Shown here: piece after piece, positions 35,760-46,289 of the stretch
Numbering within the stretch: position 1 is the first letter of the stretch
How the letters are laid out: each line of letters starts with the position of its first letter
Origin: Epiperipatus broadwayi
Taxonomy: Eukaryota > Onychophora > Udeonychophora > Euonychophora > Peripatidae
DNA length: 64,000 bases
Direction: 5' to 3'
Assembly (NCBI GenBank): GCA_028023455.1
Contig: JAQFVV010006622.1
Location: 62,001-126,000, forward strand
The notes under the pieces: generated by a model
Told to the model about the DNA's origin: nothing
The model's input: only the letters and a program-made list of their open reading frames with translations
Database searches by the model: none
Translations under genes and position numbers: made by a program

Positions 35760-35785
35760 ATGGCGGATCCAAAAGAAATGTCAGG
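35760..35785 (+). CDS. Possible first coding exon (8 codons plus 2 nt)
   Basis: ATG at 35760 sits in the context AATGGCG. It is followed by codons for MADPKEMS and two bases GG, then GTAAGAA, a strong splice-donor match, at 35786. A TATA box lies about 110 bp upstream. No downstream exon could be identified in the window, no protein family is recognisable from eight residues, and an LTR origin is equally possible. Confidence 0.25.
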
Positions 35786-36019
35786 GTAAGAACATACCAT
35801 GTCAGATTCAAACCCCTAATTCCAACCAACTGTAGCTGCCTTGCTCAATAATATAAAGGTGCCTTGGAATAAAACATAATTCCCAACATGGAGCCAAGCT
35901 GAACCTCGTCAACCAGCGGACATAAATGGACATGAAGATTGGGAACCTTTGCATTGAATTATCTGTTATTACCTGTGATGAACGGAACTCTTTAAAATAA
36001 ATAAATCTGCTTCCTCTAA

Positions 36020-36855
36020 TTCCCTGGGGAAAATTCAGGTAAAGAACTTTAGGTACTGATTTTTCTTTTCTTTTATGAGAGAGAAATTTTTACCGTTTAT
36101 AATAAGTGAAGGTGACAAGCTAGGTTAATTTAATGAAATTTTTTTTAAGTCTTATTTAATTGCGGACATAAATAACGTAATTATTGTCAGAGGTCACGTG
36201 AAATAAACTTTTCTTAGTATCGACCTTCACTACTTGATTTATGTATGATAAATCTATTGGAAAGAATGGCATATGTGTGCATATCAAAATGACAGAGTAG
36301 TAGTTACATTTTTTATAATATTAAATAAATAAAGAAAAGTAGAGTGTTGAATTATTTATTTTTTTATCTAAAAGATCAAAGAATAATATTGATCTTTAGA
36401 AGTCTTTAATAAAAACTGATTGGATAATGAAACTCAAAACAAATCTTATTGTGATATTTATTTGCAGATCCTTTTTTTTATGTGTGTTTTAAAAAAAAAC
36501 CCTCTTAACCGCATTCGTAACTACTCCCAGCTGTGATGCCACCCGATCATGAGACTGAGCTAGCCAATGGTCAAGACCCCTCTCACGTTATGTAAGATAG
36601 TGTTCTTGTTGGTAATATATTCACTTCATGTAATTCTTATATTCGTATAAGATTGGTGCTTGTAGTTCTTTGGATGACCATAAATACGCATTGGGAATAT
36701 ATTACAGTTATGAGAACGAATCCGGAAGTTTTGAATAACAATATTTAAGTCAAAACCATTTTAATTAAATATAAATACGTAGGCACGTATGTTTGCTATA
36801 CCGTAGATATATATTCGGTAGTGTACTCTATCTAGTGAGATGTATGGGTCCTGTT

Positions 36856-36911
<56 letters not shown>

Positions 36912-37490
36912 AACAGTATATATGAGCAAGGTTCCTCTTATTCAATATGACATAAATTAAGGCATAAATTACTGTAATGGTATGTACTGGACTCTTCAAA
37001 TTACCACAATGATATGCAGGAAGAAGACATAGAAAATATCCATTAAATATGCCTCCTACATTCAATGCTAAATCACATAATGTTGGGCATGATGAAAATT
37101 AAGCTATGTGATTCTTTATATCTCTAGAAGTAGTCTACCTATCTACATATATTTATAGATACAAATGGGTTTAAAGAATATATTCTGAAATTAAAGGACC
37201 ATTTAATTAATTTCCAGAATATATTTTAAATAATTATATTTCTCTAATCTCAAGGGCAAATGCATTGTGCTGACTTTATGATGATGATTTGGGACTAGAA
37301 TTTATTATTGTGATAAGCAATTGTGAAAATAAAATAAATCAAAATATGAAACTAGATTTAATAAAGTCATTTACATCCTCATTTACAATAAATTTAAAAT
37401 CTGAGTTAACAAATAATAACTTTATTAATTCATATATTATTTACATTTTTGTTATTATAATTTACATAAAAGAAAAATAAGATAAATACC
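36020..37490. other. AT-rich DNA with an (AT)n palindrome
   Basis: At 36851-36917 (AT)n of about 50 bp sits exactly between CTGTTACA and TGTAACAG. Elsewhere no gene or named repeat was found; 36500-36610 is less AT-rich but shows no frame. Confidence 0.5.
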
Positions 37491-37493
37491 AAG

Positions 37494-37879
37494 ATGAATC
37501 AGTTATAAGCCAATAAACATCACATGACCATCACCTCGTATGCTCGTGTATAACTGTTGTTAAAACAGGCAAAACTCACTATATATATTGCCACACACAA
37601 CAAGCAAGAGTAATCAATGGATGCTAGAAGGCTTGTGCATAAAATCCCCATCTAGGGCATACTCATCCAATATCCCCAGACTAGTTTCTGGCTTATGGCT
37701 TTCGTCAGTGAGGAGCCTTGGATCTGAGAGCACTGCACCTATATCTTAGGATCGAATGCAACCCTCCAGCAACCACCTTTTATCTCCATTTAACTAAAAA
37801 ACTAGGAGTCTTAAACTGAAAACACCTTAATGTTTTCAATCCAAGCCCATCAGCTTATATAGTCATATGAATCAGTTAT
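37494..37879 (-). mobile_element. F1 hammerhead element, 360-bp monomer with a 13-bp target duplication
   Basis: Exact ATGAATCAGTTAT copies at 37494-37506 and 37867-37879 bound a single F1 unit of 360 bp (37507-37866) whose ribozyme strand is minus. It defines a full F1 monomer: the end beginning ATAAGCCAATAAACATCAC, then AACAGGCAAAACTC, CAATGGATGCTAGAAGGC, the hammerhead, AGGAGCCTTGGATCTGAGAG, AACCCTCCAGCA, and the other end AGCTTATATAGTCAT. No coding capacity, no poly(A). Confidence 0.92.
37670..37716 (-). ncRNA. Type I hammerhead ribozyme (F1)
   Basis: Minus strand: helix I CCUCA (37709-37713), CUGACGA (37702-37708), helix II around AGCC-AUAA-GCC (37689-37701), GAAA (37685-37688), helix III AC-UA-GU, C17 at 37679, then UGGGG (37674-37678) closing helix I. 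F1 ribozymes share an A.A opposition where helix II meets the core, which may weaken cleavage. All strictly conserved core bases are present. Confidence 0.7.
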
Positions 37880-38195
37880 CATAAATTGTTACTGTATATC
37901 TAAAAAAAAACTAAATTTGGGTTATCATTATTAATTCTATAAATATATTAAATATTACATTAAAGAGATTACCATTACATACATGTTTCTTGGAAAGTTG
38001 AGAAAATACTAATGTCTTTGTTAACTATGTCTAAATATTTACATATCAGTGCATTTAAGGTCTCCTATCAAAAAATAAATCCAAACTATGATTCAAAGTA
38101 AATATCTCAAAATATAAAGTATATCTTAAACAAGGTAAAGATGAACTCATCATCTATTTATTCCTAAACATAATTATATATATCTAAACATTAAG

Positions 38196-38373
38196 TAAAA
38201 TAAAAGAAGCAAAACTCTCCATACACTAGATAGGGATTTTATGCACAAGCCTTCTGGCATCCATTGATTACTCTGGTTGACACTGAGTGGCACTACTGTA
38301 TGGAGAGTTTTGCCTGTTTTAGTAACAGCAATGTGCTAGCATAGGAATGGTGATCATGTGATAAAATAAAAGA
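38196..38373 (+). repeat. F1 end fragment with a 12-bp target duplication
   Basis: TAAAATAAAAGA at 38196-38207 and 38362-38373 flanks 154 bp of F1. A short inverted stretch (GCAAAACTCTCCATACA) leads into the forward GGGATTTTATGCACAAGCC to GTGATCATGTGA part. The ribozyme region is missing. The unit is another partial foldback inside one insertion. Confidence 0.8.
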
Positions 38374-38490
38374 TGTTATTCTGTAAGAAACATATGCTAA
38401 CAAGACCTAAAATAAAAAATACTATTCTTAAGAATGATATAGTCAACTCTATAGATGCAGTATCATCGAATAAAATCCAAATTATCCTAG

Positions 38491-39063
38491 AAACACTGTA
38501 TTTAAATTGTCTTTTTACATTGGACTATTTCCACCATCTCACATGAGCATTGAATGTCTTTAGACAAATTCAGCACTATTTAAATATTCCAAATACATTT
38601 AACTGTTAGTAATAGCACTTCAAACAGGTGGTAAATGCACAATGTTTGGAGAGGTATTCTTCACTCTTCTTCAGAGGTTCCTGACCTAACCAGGCAGTAC
38701 TGCCATGGGATTTGAAGCTGGACCCTTAGATTCTTGAGAATTGAATTTTAAAGTTGGCAGGATAGCTCAGTTGGCTAAATCATTACCTTAAAATTCAATA
38801 CTCAAAAATCTGAGGGTCCAGTTTTGAATCCCATGCTAGTACTGTCACACCTGAAGAAGGGAGGAGAATAATAGTTCTTAAAACATTGTACATTTACTAA
38901 CCTGTTTGATGTGATATTACTAATAGTTGAATATATTTGAAATATTTAAAGAAAGTTATTTTTTTCTAAAGACATTTAATACTCATATTAGATGATGGAA
39001 ATTGTCCAATATAAAAATAAAACACCATCATCACAAACCTTCAGGAAAACACTGTACTTAAAT
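38491..39063. repeat. tRNA-derived SINE in foldback form
   Basis: Two inverted arms: outer left TTGGACTATTTCCACCATCT (about 38523) against outer right AGATGATGGAAATTGTCCAA (about 38991). Inner arms carry CTTCTTCAGAGGT and CTGAAGAAGGGAGGAGAATA. The centre contains a tRNA-like stretch on the plus strand with GGATAGCTCAGTTGGCT (A box, about 38760) and GGGTCCAGTTTTGAATCCC (B box, about 38813). Flanks AAACACTGTATTTAAAT (38491-38507) and AAACACTGTACTTAAAT (39047-39063) match at 16 of 17, a probable target duplication. A second copy is at 47130-47640. Confidence 0.75.
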
Positions 39064-39534
39064 ATTTAAAATATTATAATAATAAATATTTTAAATAATC
39101 CTTTGATCTAATTATGTTTTAAAGGTACAGAAAATATAAAATATGTAAAAGGCTATATAATTCAGTCATCTACACAATACTTTGTGTTTATATGCATATA
39201 TGTACACATTTAAATTCAAAAGATAATTTAATTTAGTGTACCTGGTATGTAAAATATTGGGGGGGGGGGGTAAAACAAATAAAAGAAAACATAGCATAGC
39301 AATAGCAAATAGAAAAAACTATTTAAATGTCTATTAAAGAAATGCAATTAATGAATCTGGTGTTCAAAGTCTTTGCAAATAATTCTTTTGTTCTGGTACT
39401 CTCAAAGTTAATAAAAAATAATGTTAAGCACAGCTAAATTCCATTAAGATGATTTTTTTCAAACCTTTCATGAATAGTCTATTGTTCTTGTTTTAGTTAA
39501 ATGGAGATTGAAAAATTCTTGTAAATATTCACAC
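39064..39534. other. AT-rich DNA without a recognisable gene
   Basis: A G12 tract lies near 39259-39270; no gene or named repeat. Confidence 0.5.
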
Positions 39535-39655
39535 TTAGTTGATTCTTAAACAGGCAAGACTCTCCATACAGTAGTGTCACTCAGTGCAAGCCAGAGTAAT
39601 CAATGGATGCCAAAAGGTTTGTGCATAAAACCCCTATCTAGTGTCTACTCATCCA

Positions 39656-39702
39656 ATATCCCCAGACTATTTTCTGGCTTATGACCTTCATCAATGAAGA
39701 GC
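39656..39702 (-). ncRNA. Hammerhead ribozyme remnant (F1)
   Basis: The minus strand reads UUGAUGA instead of CUGAUGA (C3 to U), then GGUC-AUAA-GCC and GAAA, then AUAGUC and UGGGG. Loss of C3 should abolish activity. Confidence 0.5.
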
Positions 39703-39923
39703 CTTGGATCTGAGAGCACTTTATCTAGATCTTAGGATCTAGTGCAACCCTCCAGCAGCCACCTTTTATCTCTACTTAACTACAAAACTATGAGAATAAA
39801 ATTGAAAACACAATAATATTTTCAATTTAAGCTCATTAGCTTATATAGTCATATAGGTCCGAACTCAGTTCAGCACCCATATATTTTGATTTCTTTGGCT
39901 TTTTAACAACCATAGCCATCACT

Positions 39924-39962
39924 ATTCTGATGAAGGCCATAAGCCAGAAACTAGTCTGGGAT
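39924..39962 (+). ncRNA. Hammerhead core without helix I partner (F1)
   Basis: CUGAUGA 39927-39933, GGCC-AUAA-GCC stem-loop, GAAA 39947-39950, helix III AC-UA-GU, C17 at 39956, then UGGG. The strand before the core is ACUAUU rather than CCUCA because the inverted copy joins exactly here, so helix I cannot form locally. Confidence 0.6.
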
Positions 39963-40138
39963 ATTGGATGAGTAGGCACTTGATAGGGATTTTATGCACA
40001 AGCCTTCTGGCATCCATTGATTACTCTGGCTTGCACTGAGTGGCACTACTGTATGGAGAGTTTTGCCTGTTTAATAACAGTTATGAGCAAGCATAAGAAA
40101 CAGCGATCCTGTGATATTTAGTGGTTAGCTGATTCTTA

Positions 40139-40660
40139 TAGATGTCAACAGTTATTCCCTGAAGATATCTTCTAACAATAGTCAAATTTTATTATTTTCG
40201 TAATCAAAATGATTTTATTTTTTTGAAGATTTTTTTCATGATGCTATTTATTATTGCTGAATACGAATAGAATCTGTGTGGATATACTGGCAGTACTTCA
40301 GGAAGGGTTCCAGCAATACCCCTCCGATTTTATTGCTTTCTCACTAGACATTTTTTTAAAATTCAGCCCTTTAATAAATTTGACTTTATAGACAAACAAA
40401 ATGTCCAAACCTTCTGAAGATTAATTTAGAAGTAAGTCAAGTTTTTATTTTTAGTTGTAATACAAATCCTTCTAGACTACCGGGATTTGCGTCAGCATTG
40501 CTATAACGTTTTAAGAATACCTTGCATGCAATATGGCATTTTATTATCTTTATATATAGACTCACATATACATCATTTGGCAACAATTAAGAATTACCTG
40601 GCATTAACTAAATGCTTATTTTGATATATTTTTAAAGCATCTTAAATAATTTTATATAAA
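40139..40660. other. AT-rich DNA without a recognisable gene
   Basis: No frame, RNA or repeat recognised. Confidence 0.5.
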
Positions 40661-40664
40661 ATTT

Positions 40665-41046
40665 ATTACAATTGATCATATATAAGAGATTCGAACTCAG
40701 ACTTTCCAATGACCCTCATCTCTCCATGCCATTGCATACTGCTGACCCATCTGATCACACACATGCTGAAACGATAAATAATCACCAATATATGTATTTC
40801 ATGCTAAAACAGCAATCATCAGTTGGTCCAGATTACCATCTCCCATACAGATATACAATCAGTGCTCAGCTTTATATTAAGATAGCCAATCTCCATACTT
40901 TAATGGACAGGCTTCGAGCTACTCCAACCCAATATGAAATGGCATGGAGAGTTGAGGGTCGTGTGAAAGTCTGAGTTCGAATCCCTATATATTACAGTAT
41001 ATGTGCAGGTATGTGTAAGCCTTTACAGTGTATTAAATTACAATTG
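40665..41046. mobile_element. F4 foldback copy with a short target duplication
   Basis: Outer inverted arms GATTCGAACTCAGACTTTC (40688) and AAAGTCTGAGTTCGAATCCC (40966) enclose a minus-strand F4 ribozyme. ATTACAATTG at 40665-40674 and 41037-41046 is a probable target duplication (10 bp exact). The right arm ends GAGTTCGAATCCC, which resembles a tRNA B box. The open frame across 40672-40974 has no motif and is probably incidental. Confidence 0.75.
40782..40832 (-). ncRNA. Hammerhead ribozyme motif (F4)
   Basis: Minus strand: GGACCAA, CUGAUGA (40816-40822), UGCU-GUUUU-AGCA with U.U at the base (40801-40815), GAAA (40797-40800), UACAUA, then UAUUGG. CCAA can pair with UUGG a few bases further on. 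The core is intact, but helices II and III are weaker than in the 18949 copy. Confidence 0.62.
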
Positions 41047-42640
41047 GTTATAATAAAATAACTCCCAATTGACCAAATAAATATTTATTAAGTACATTCG
41101 GGTGTATATAAATAAATATAAATTAAAGGAGTCATTATTAATATTTTAATTTATGATTATGATCCTCTTGATATTTTATTATTTATTTGATTAATTAGCT
41201 CCATTTAATCATGAACATTTTAAAATTATTTTATTGACTTTTCGTTTAATAGAATGTAAAAGTTTTCAAAATAAAACAGACTTGCATGGGAATAAAAATA
41301 GACAGAATGAAAACAATTATGTTTTTAATAACTCAAGATCTCACATTAAGGATTCTACTATAACATATATATGTAAGACAAGCATCTAAAAAACATAAAA
41401 AATTACTGCTCAAAACCATCACAAACCAGAAACTATTTTGGAATATGGATGGAACAGCACTGTATAAGGATTTAATGAGCACTATTATCATAATAGCTAA
41501 TGATTACTGGTGGCAGAAATAAAGTATCATAAATAGTTTTCCCAAAGAAGAAGTGTGTAGGCTGGAAACGTGATTTCTTTGGGTGGTGGTGGTATTCTTC
41601 GCTTATCTTAATTAATAATATCTTATATATATTCTCATCTCCATGTGGTAATAAGTTTAGGAAGGTAAGTAGAACATAAAACAAAACAACCTACCATAGA
41701 AAAAAACAAAGACCTATCCATCAGCACCTCATAGGACAACACAACATCAATGCATTAAGCATCAGACATGCCAACAGTAGCCTGATGAAGATTTGAGATT
41801 TCAGTTTTTCTTATCTGATAGACACGAGTAGCTTGCCAACTATTTACTGCCAAATACTTATGGTTATCTAATTAAGATATGTGCCAACTGCTTTAAAAAA
41901 TGCAAGATTATTAAAAAAATATTTTAGTTTGTCAGCCTGGATTAAATCCAGGTCATAAAATCTTGTGATAAGACTGTAATCTTCTACTATATAAAAATGG
42001 GTCAATACATCTTGAATTAGATATAAATAAATTTGAAAATGTATTAATGTAGAACATATAGTTTTACTATGACTATCATATTACACGAAAGAATTGCCAA
42101 ATTACTCAGCAGAGTGCATTCATTTCATGACTAACTTCATTTGATTCATACCCTTGGGGAATGTTCCATAATTCAAGCATATATGACAGCTGTTTGACTT
42201 ACACGAATACTGTAAAAGTGGCTTGCTTGAAGTCAAAGCATATATGTTTAGTGCCACATTGCTTACTATTAATTAGTCTAATTCAACATGGCTATCCATT
42301 CATCTATACACCTTGGATTTTGCTTTCATAAGCATATATGATATTTTACAGTAAACAATCATGGCAATAAATATTTACACTTTGACATTAAATTGGTCAC
42401 CATTGCAATATTAAAATAAATAGTGTGGTTGTTATATTGTATGGATTGTTGTAGTATTCCAAAACAGCTGACATGGAAAGTTGTTGCTGACATGCAGGTA
42501 TATATACAAAATGTCAATTTTTTTCATGTAATATGGCAGCTATAATAAAAAAATGTATTATACACTGATTAGAACTTACACATCTTTAAATTTATTTAAA
42601 TCTTATACTATAGTTTATTAAAAATGTGTCAACATTGCAA
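41047..42640. other. AT-rich DNA with an F1 scrap and a tRNA-like trace
   Basis: 41405-41475 keeps the diverged F1 blocks CCAGAAACTATTTTGG and AAGGATTTAATGAGCAC. On the minus strand about 41930-41998, GAAGATTACAGTC and GACCTGGATTTAATCCAGG look like an eroded tRNA-derived head. No protein gene seen. Confidence 0.35.
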
Positions 42641-42743
42641 AGTGTATCAAAATATAAACAATGAGGATTGCCAATTCCTCAACAAGCTTTGTGATAAATG
42701 CTTAGTTAGAGAAAGCATTTAAAATATCTCTGTCAGGACCCCC

Positions 42744-42798
42744 CCCAAACCTCTCTCTGAGGAGTGCCAGAGCATGAAACCATGGTCAGAGGTTTGGG
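42744..42798 (+). ncRNA. Type I hammerhead ribozyme (F2b, unit 1)
   Basis: CUGAGGA 42757-42763, helix II GUGC-CAGA-GCAU 42764-42775 (last pair G.U), GAAA 42776-42779, helix III ACC-AU-GGU, C17 at 42787. Helix I pairs UCUCU with AGAGG; relative to F2 (CCUCU/AGGGG) both strands changed while pairing was kept. Confidence 0.78.
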
Positions 42799-43164
42799 GA
42801 ATATCCTGACAGAGATATTTTAAATGATTTCTCTAGCTAAGCATTTATCACAAAGCTTGTTGAGGAATTGGCAATCCTCATTGTTTATAACTTACAAGCT
42901 TAAGAGAGTAGGGTCATGTGATCTATGACTCTTATTTTGACTATTTATAGTCTCTGCCTTAAGTCTTATGCAATGTTATATTGCTAAGACTACTAATACA
43001 TGGTATGGCTGAAGATCTCTCAGCCCCATATAGCTATTTGAGTTGGATAGCTGGGTTTGAAGACATATAGGTGTCTGAAAAATTTTAGACTTTCCACTCA
43101 ATAGATAACTTTTAGTTAAATGCTGGCTTTGGGTTGATGTTTTTAGATCTAGTGTCTGAACCTA

Positions 43165-43218
43165 TCCTAGCACCTCTCTGAGGAGTGCCAGAGCACAAAA
43201 CCATGGTCAGAGGTTGGG
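43165..43218 (+). ncRNA. Hammerhead ribozyme, core-mutated (F2b, unit 2)
   Basis: CUGAGGA 43178-43184 and helix II GUGC-CAGA-GCAC 43185-43196 are intact, but GAAA is AAAA (43197-43200). G12 is the general base in the hammerhead mechanism, so this copy should be inactive. Confidence 0.7.
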
Positions 43219-43371
43219 GGGGGGTCCTGACAGAGATATTTTAAATGCTTTCTTTACCTAGGCATTTATCACAAAGCTTGTTGAAGAATTGGCAATCCTC
43301 ATTGTTTATAACTTACAAGCTTAAGAGAATAGGGTCATGTGAACTATGACTCTTATTTTGTATCAAAATAT

Positions 43372-44105
43372 CTTTTTCAAATGTCATGTATTTCTTGATC
43401 ATTTATAGTTATTTCTCATTATAAGACAAGATAGGATTATAATAATAAAAAAATCAACAAAGAGAATTAAAAAGTATTTTGATTTGAATTGGCATTGAAT
43501 ATAGAAAAGCATCAGATAAAAAAAATTACTTTTTTGTATCATTGTCTAAATTTCTTAAATTACTTAATGTTATGTAAATGAATGCTGACAAAATGATTGA
43601 TTCATTATTCTTTTAATTGGGGGTGGGGGTGGATTCTGGATAAATTTTAAACAAAAAATATGACCTTCCTACAGACATTTTAAATGTTACTGTTAAACAA
43701 TGTATGTCCAATTTTTTGAGAAATCCAGTGACATTTGTGAAAGCAAGTGACAAGTAGAATACCGCTTTGATTAAATTAGCCGATCTGAGATTTTGCTTTG
43801 ATTAAATTAGGATTTAATAGAAACTATTAATCATTAAGTCTATCAGACTGATGCTAAACGGGGTTGGTTGTCTGAAAAACAAAAGAACCCAAATTTATTT
43901 GGAAGCTTATAAAATGAGAAAGTTTATTTAGTTCGAATTTGAACCTCATGGTGTGGTAAAATTAGATTTATGTGTTTCATGGATGCGCAAAAATAGCCTG
44001 TAATTTTTGCATTTAAATTTATCATTTCTGAGTGTGTTTTTAATTTTTATTATTGTTTTTTATTTAAATAATCTTGTCAGTGAAAAATCAATCACAAAAT
44101 ATTTA
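43372..44105. other. AT-rich DNA without a recognisable gene
   Basis: A short direct duplication TTGATTAAATTAG occurs near 43767 and 43798. No gene found. Confidence 0.45.
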
Positions 44106-44106
44106 T

Positions 44107-44204
44107 TGTCAAGCGTTGGTGGTCGAATGGCTAGCACAGCCGCCTTATAAGCAGTTTACTGGGGGTTCGCTTCCCGGCTGACGCTTTGACATAAAAAAAA
44201 TTAT
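44107..44204 (+). repeat. tRNA-like SINE, full copy
   Basis: GTCAAGCG acceptor at 44108, GGTCGAATGGCTAGC A-box region, anticodon arm GCCGC-CTTATAA-GCAGT, GGGTTCGCTTCCC B box, CGCTTTGAC acceptor partner and A8 tail near 44193. Target duplications are not clear in the AT-rich flanks. Confidence 0.8.
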
Positions 44205-45340
44205 TAGTATTTTTTTTCATTTCAAAATTGCATTGATTCTAAAATAATATATATATATTGTTATAAAAATATATGCCATAAAAACAAAAAGCAGATTGAA
44301 ATATTAATCTTATCTTATTGAAATATAATAATTGAATAAAAATATTTTAAATAAAACTTGAATCACAATAGCAAATTTATTATGCTTAATTAAGTTAATC
44401 AGTACATAAAAATGCACAGGCTATTACAATTAATTTTAATCTACTAGCATACCAGTGTAACTTTAAATAATAGGACTGTAGGGATTTAATTTGATAGTTT
44501 CTTCTTCAATAATAAAATGTCCCATAAATTATACTAACATATTTTAACAATTGTCATGTTATGATAATCAAAAGTAATATAACTAATTAACAATGCTTTG
44601 GATTCATTTAAATTTTGTGTTCAGAATATAAAGGCATGCAATGTAAAAAAATTGTTAGCAAATCAAAAAGCACTGTGGAACCAATAGCTAAATAGGACTT
44701 AAAAACCAACTACAGTGAATAAATGCCTGATTTGATATATAAACAATTTTGTCTTTTTTTTTTATGAAAAAAAGTTCAGAAAAGTTATAAAATATTACAA
44801 ATATGAAAATGTTTCATAAAAATGGTTTTATTATTAAGAAGAAGCAATACTTTCATTGTATTCATGGACTATACATTAGTAGGTTCAATAGATTTCGATT
44901 TTGAAAAAGCATCATCATATTTTTTAATAGATAAAATTAAAAATGAATAAAGATGGGGGCAGAAGACATTAGATGTTTTGATTACTTGTAGTAACAGTTA
45001 TAAATAATGTCTATTTTGTGGCCATTCAAAGTGAATAGCTTAAGAATGATGTTTTTTTATAAATACATCTAATAATTTATTGTTTTGGGGTTCACAAGAA
45101 GTTCAGACACCAAAAATAACAGAGCTCTACATTGTCACTTTACGAATCCATGATTTATAACGATATTTACCAAAATCAAACAAAAGATGTAAATGTTTAA
45201 AAAATGGATAAGATATGGGGAGTAATTTTGGAAAAAAAAGAATGACTGAGTAAGGGTCTTAGGAAAACAAAATAAAAATTTTGTAACAAAACATTTCCAT
45301 ACTTTGATATTATTCCTGCTATGACATATCACTCCAGTGA
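44205..45340. other. AT-rich DNA without a recognisable gene
   Basis: Only short frames lacking motifs were seen. Confidence 0.5.
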
Positions 45341-45345
45341 AATTT

Positions 45346-45492
45346 TACTCTGGTGATATATTATCCTAAGTTTGTGATATATGTCTCCAAGGAATGTTCA
45401 AGCAAATTTAATCCATAAAATTTGTCTGTAGATCCCATGCAGGCATTATTTAAAGGATATCACAAATTTAGGTTAATATGTCACCAGGAGTA
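45346..45492. repeat. Inverted repeat (MITE-like)
   Basis: Arms at 45346-45380 and 45457-45492 are inverted complements with few mismatches: TACTCTGGTGATATATTA against TAATATGTCACCAGGAGTA, and TAAGTTTGTGATAT against ATATCACAAATTTA. The spacer is about 75 bp, with no open frame. Confidence 0.7.
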
Positions 45493-45868
45493 ATACATCA
45501 TACCATGTGTAGTATGAAAGTTCAAATCTAAAAAAATAAAATGGAGAGATATATTCAGTATGAAAAAAGGAAAAAACACATTATGATACTAAATAAAAAC
45601 TGGTAATTGTGACTTTTTAATATAGCACTTTTTGCGAAATTTTTATTACAACACTTTGTGTTTCAAGTCATCCTTCCCTCTCCCACTATAAGGCAGCACT
45701 TTGTGCCATCATAAACACCCAGCACATGTAATATCAAACTTCAAATGTAAAAAGAAAAATACATCTTATTGCCAATGATGGAGAGATATATTCATTATGG
45801 GAAAAGGATAAATATGAAAAAGAACTCTGAAACATTTTTAATTGGCAAGCTATAACAAAGTTTTAGCT

Positions 45869-45960
45869 GTAAGTTTAATGTTATATATATATATATATAT
45901 ATATATATAACATTAAACATATATATATATATATATATATATATAGTTTTAGCAAAAAAC
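45869..45960. repeat. (AT)n in a palindrome
   Basis: GTTTAATGTTAT, then (AT)n, then ATAACATTAAAC, followed by a second (AT)n to 45945. The arms are exact complements over 12 bp or more. Confidence 0.85.
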
Positions 45961-46289
45961 CCACAAATATATAAAGTTTTAGTTGAAAATGTCTATTTAT
46001 AAATATAAAATGTATTACTTACAAATGATGCGAGAGATATTTTATATTATGGAGGGTAAAAAAAAGTCACTGTGATGGACTGAACAATTTAATATATTCT
46101 AAAATGGAAAGAAAAGGGTCAGTTTGTTTGACATGGATTAGTCATATCAGGATTCTTGGTTGTCATGACATCGTAAATGAAAACTTTAAATAAATATTAT
46201 CAGACAGAAATGTTATGAGAGTCATAGCAGGAATAATACCAAAGTATCAACATTTCAATCACAGTAGGAATATTTTAATATATATATAT

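Larger units (their letters stand above)
39535..40138. mobile_element. F1 head-to-head pair with a 14-bp target duplication
   Basis: TTAGTTGATTCTTA (39535-39548) and TTAGCTGATTCTTA (40125-40138) differ at one base and bound two opposed F1 copies. A nearly full minus-strand unit occupies 39549-39920, and a plus-strand partial unit occupies about 39921-40124, starting at the ribozyme core. One duplication round both units implies a single insertion of an already inverted or template-switched product. Confidence 0.87.
42643..43371. mobile_element. F2 subfamily b: inverted plus forward units with a 13-bp target duplication
   Basis: Exact TGTATCAAAATAT copies at 42643-42655 and 43359-43371 bound an insertion of about 703 bp. 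A short inverted F2 end (ATGAGGATTGCCAATTCCTC to CTGTCAGGACC, about 42660-42740) is followed by a forward partial unit with a ribozyme, and then a forward unit from about 42935 with a second ribozyme. It diverges from the 17045-18735 copies in many positions but keeps block order, so it is a separate, older or sister subfamily. Confidence 0.9.

Noticed and set aside
40672-40974. 100-codon open frame
   Set aside because: Falls exactly within the F4 foldback, crosses its ribozyme in antisense, and shows no domain.
41765-41810. CCTGATGAAGATTTGAGATTTCAG as a possible ribozyme
   Set aside because: CUGAUGA is followed by a weak stem and no GAAA in the required place.
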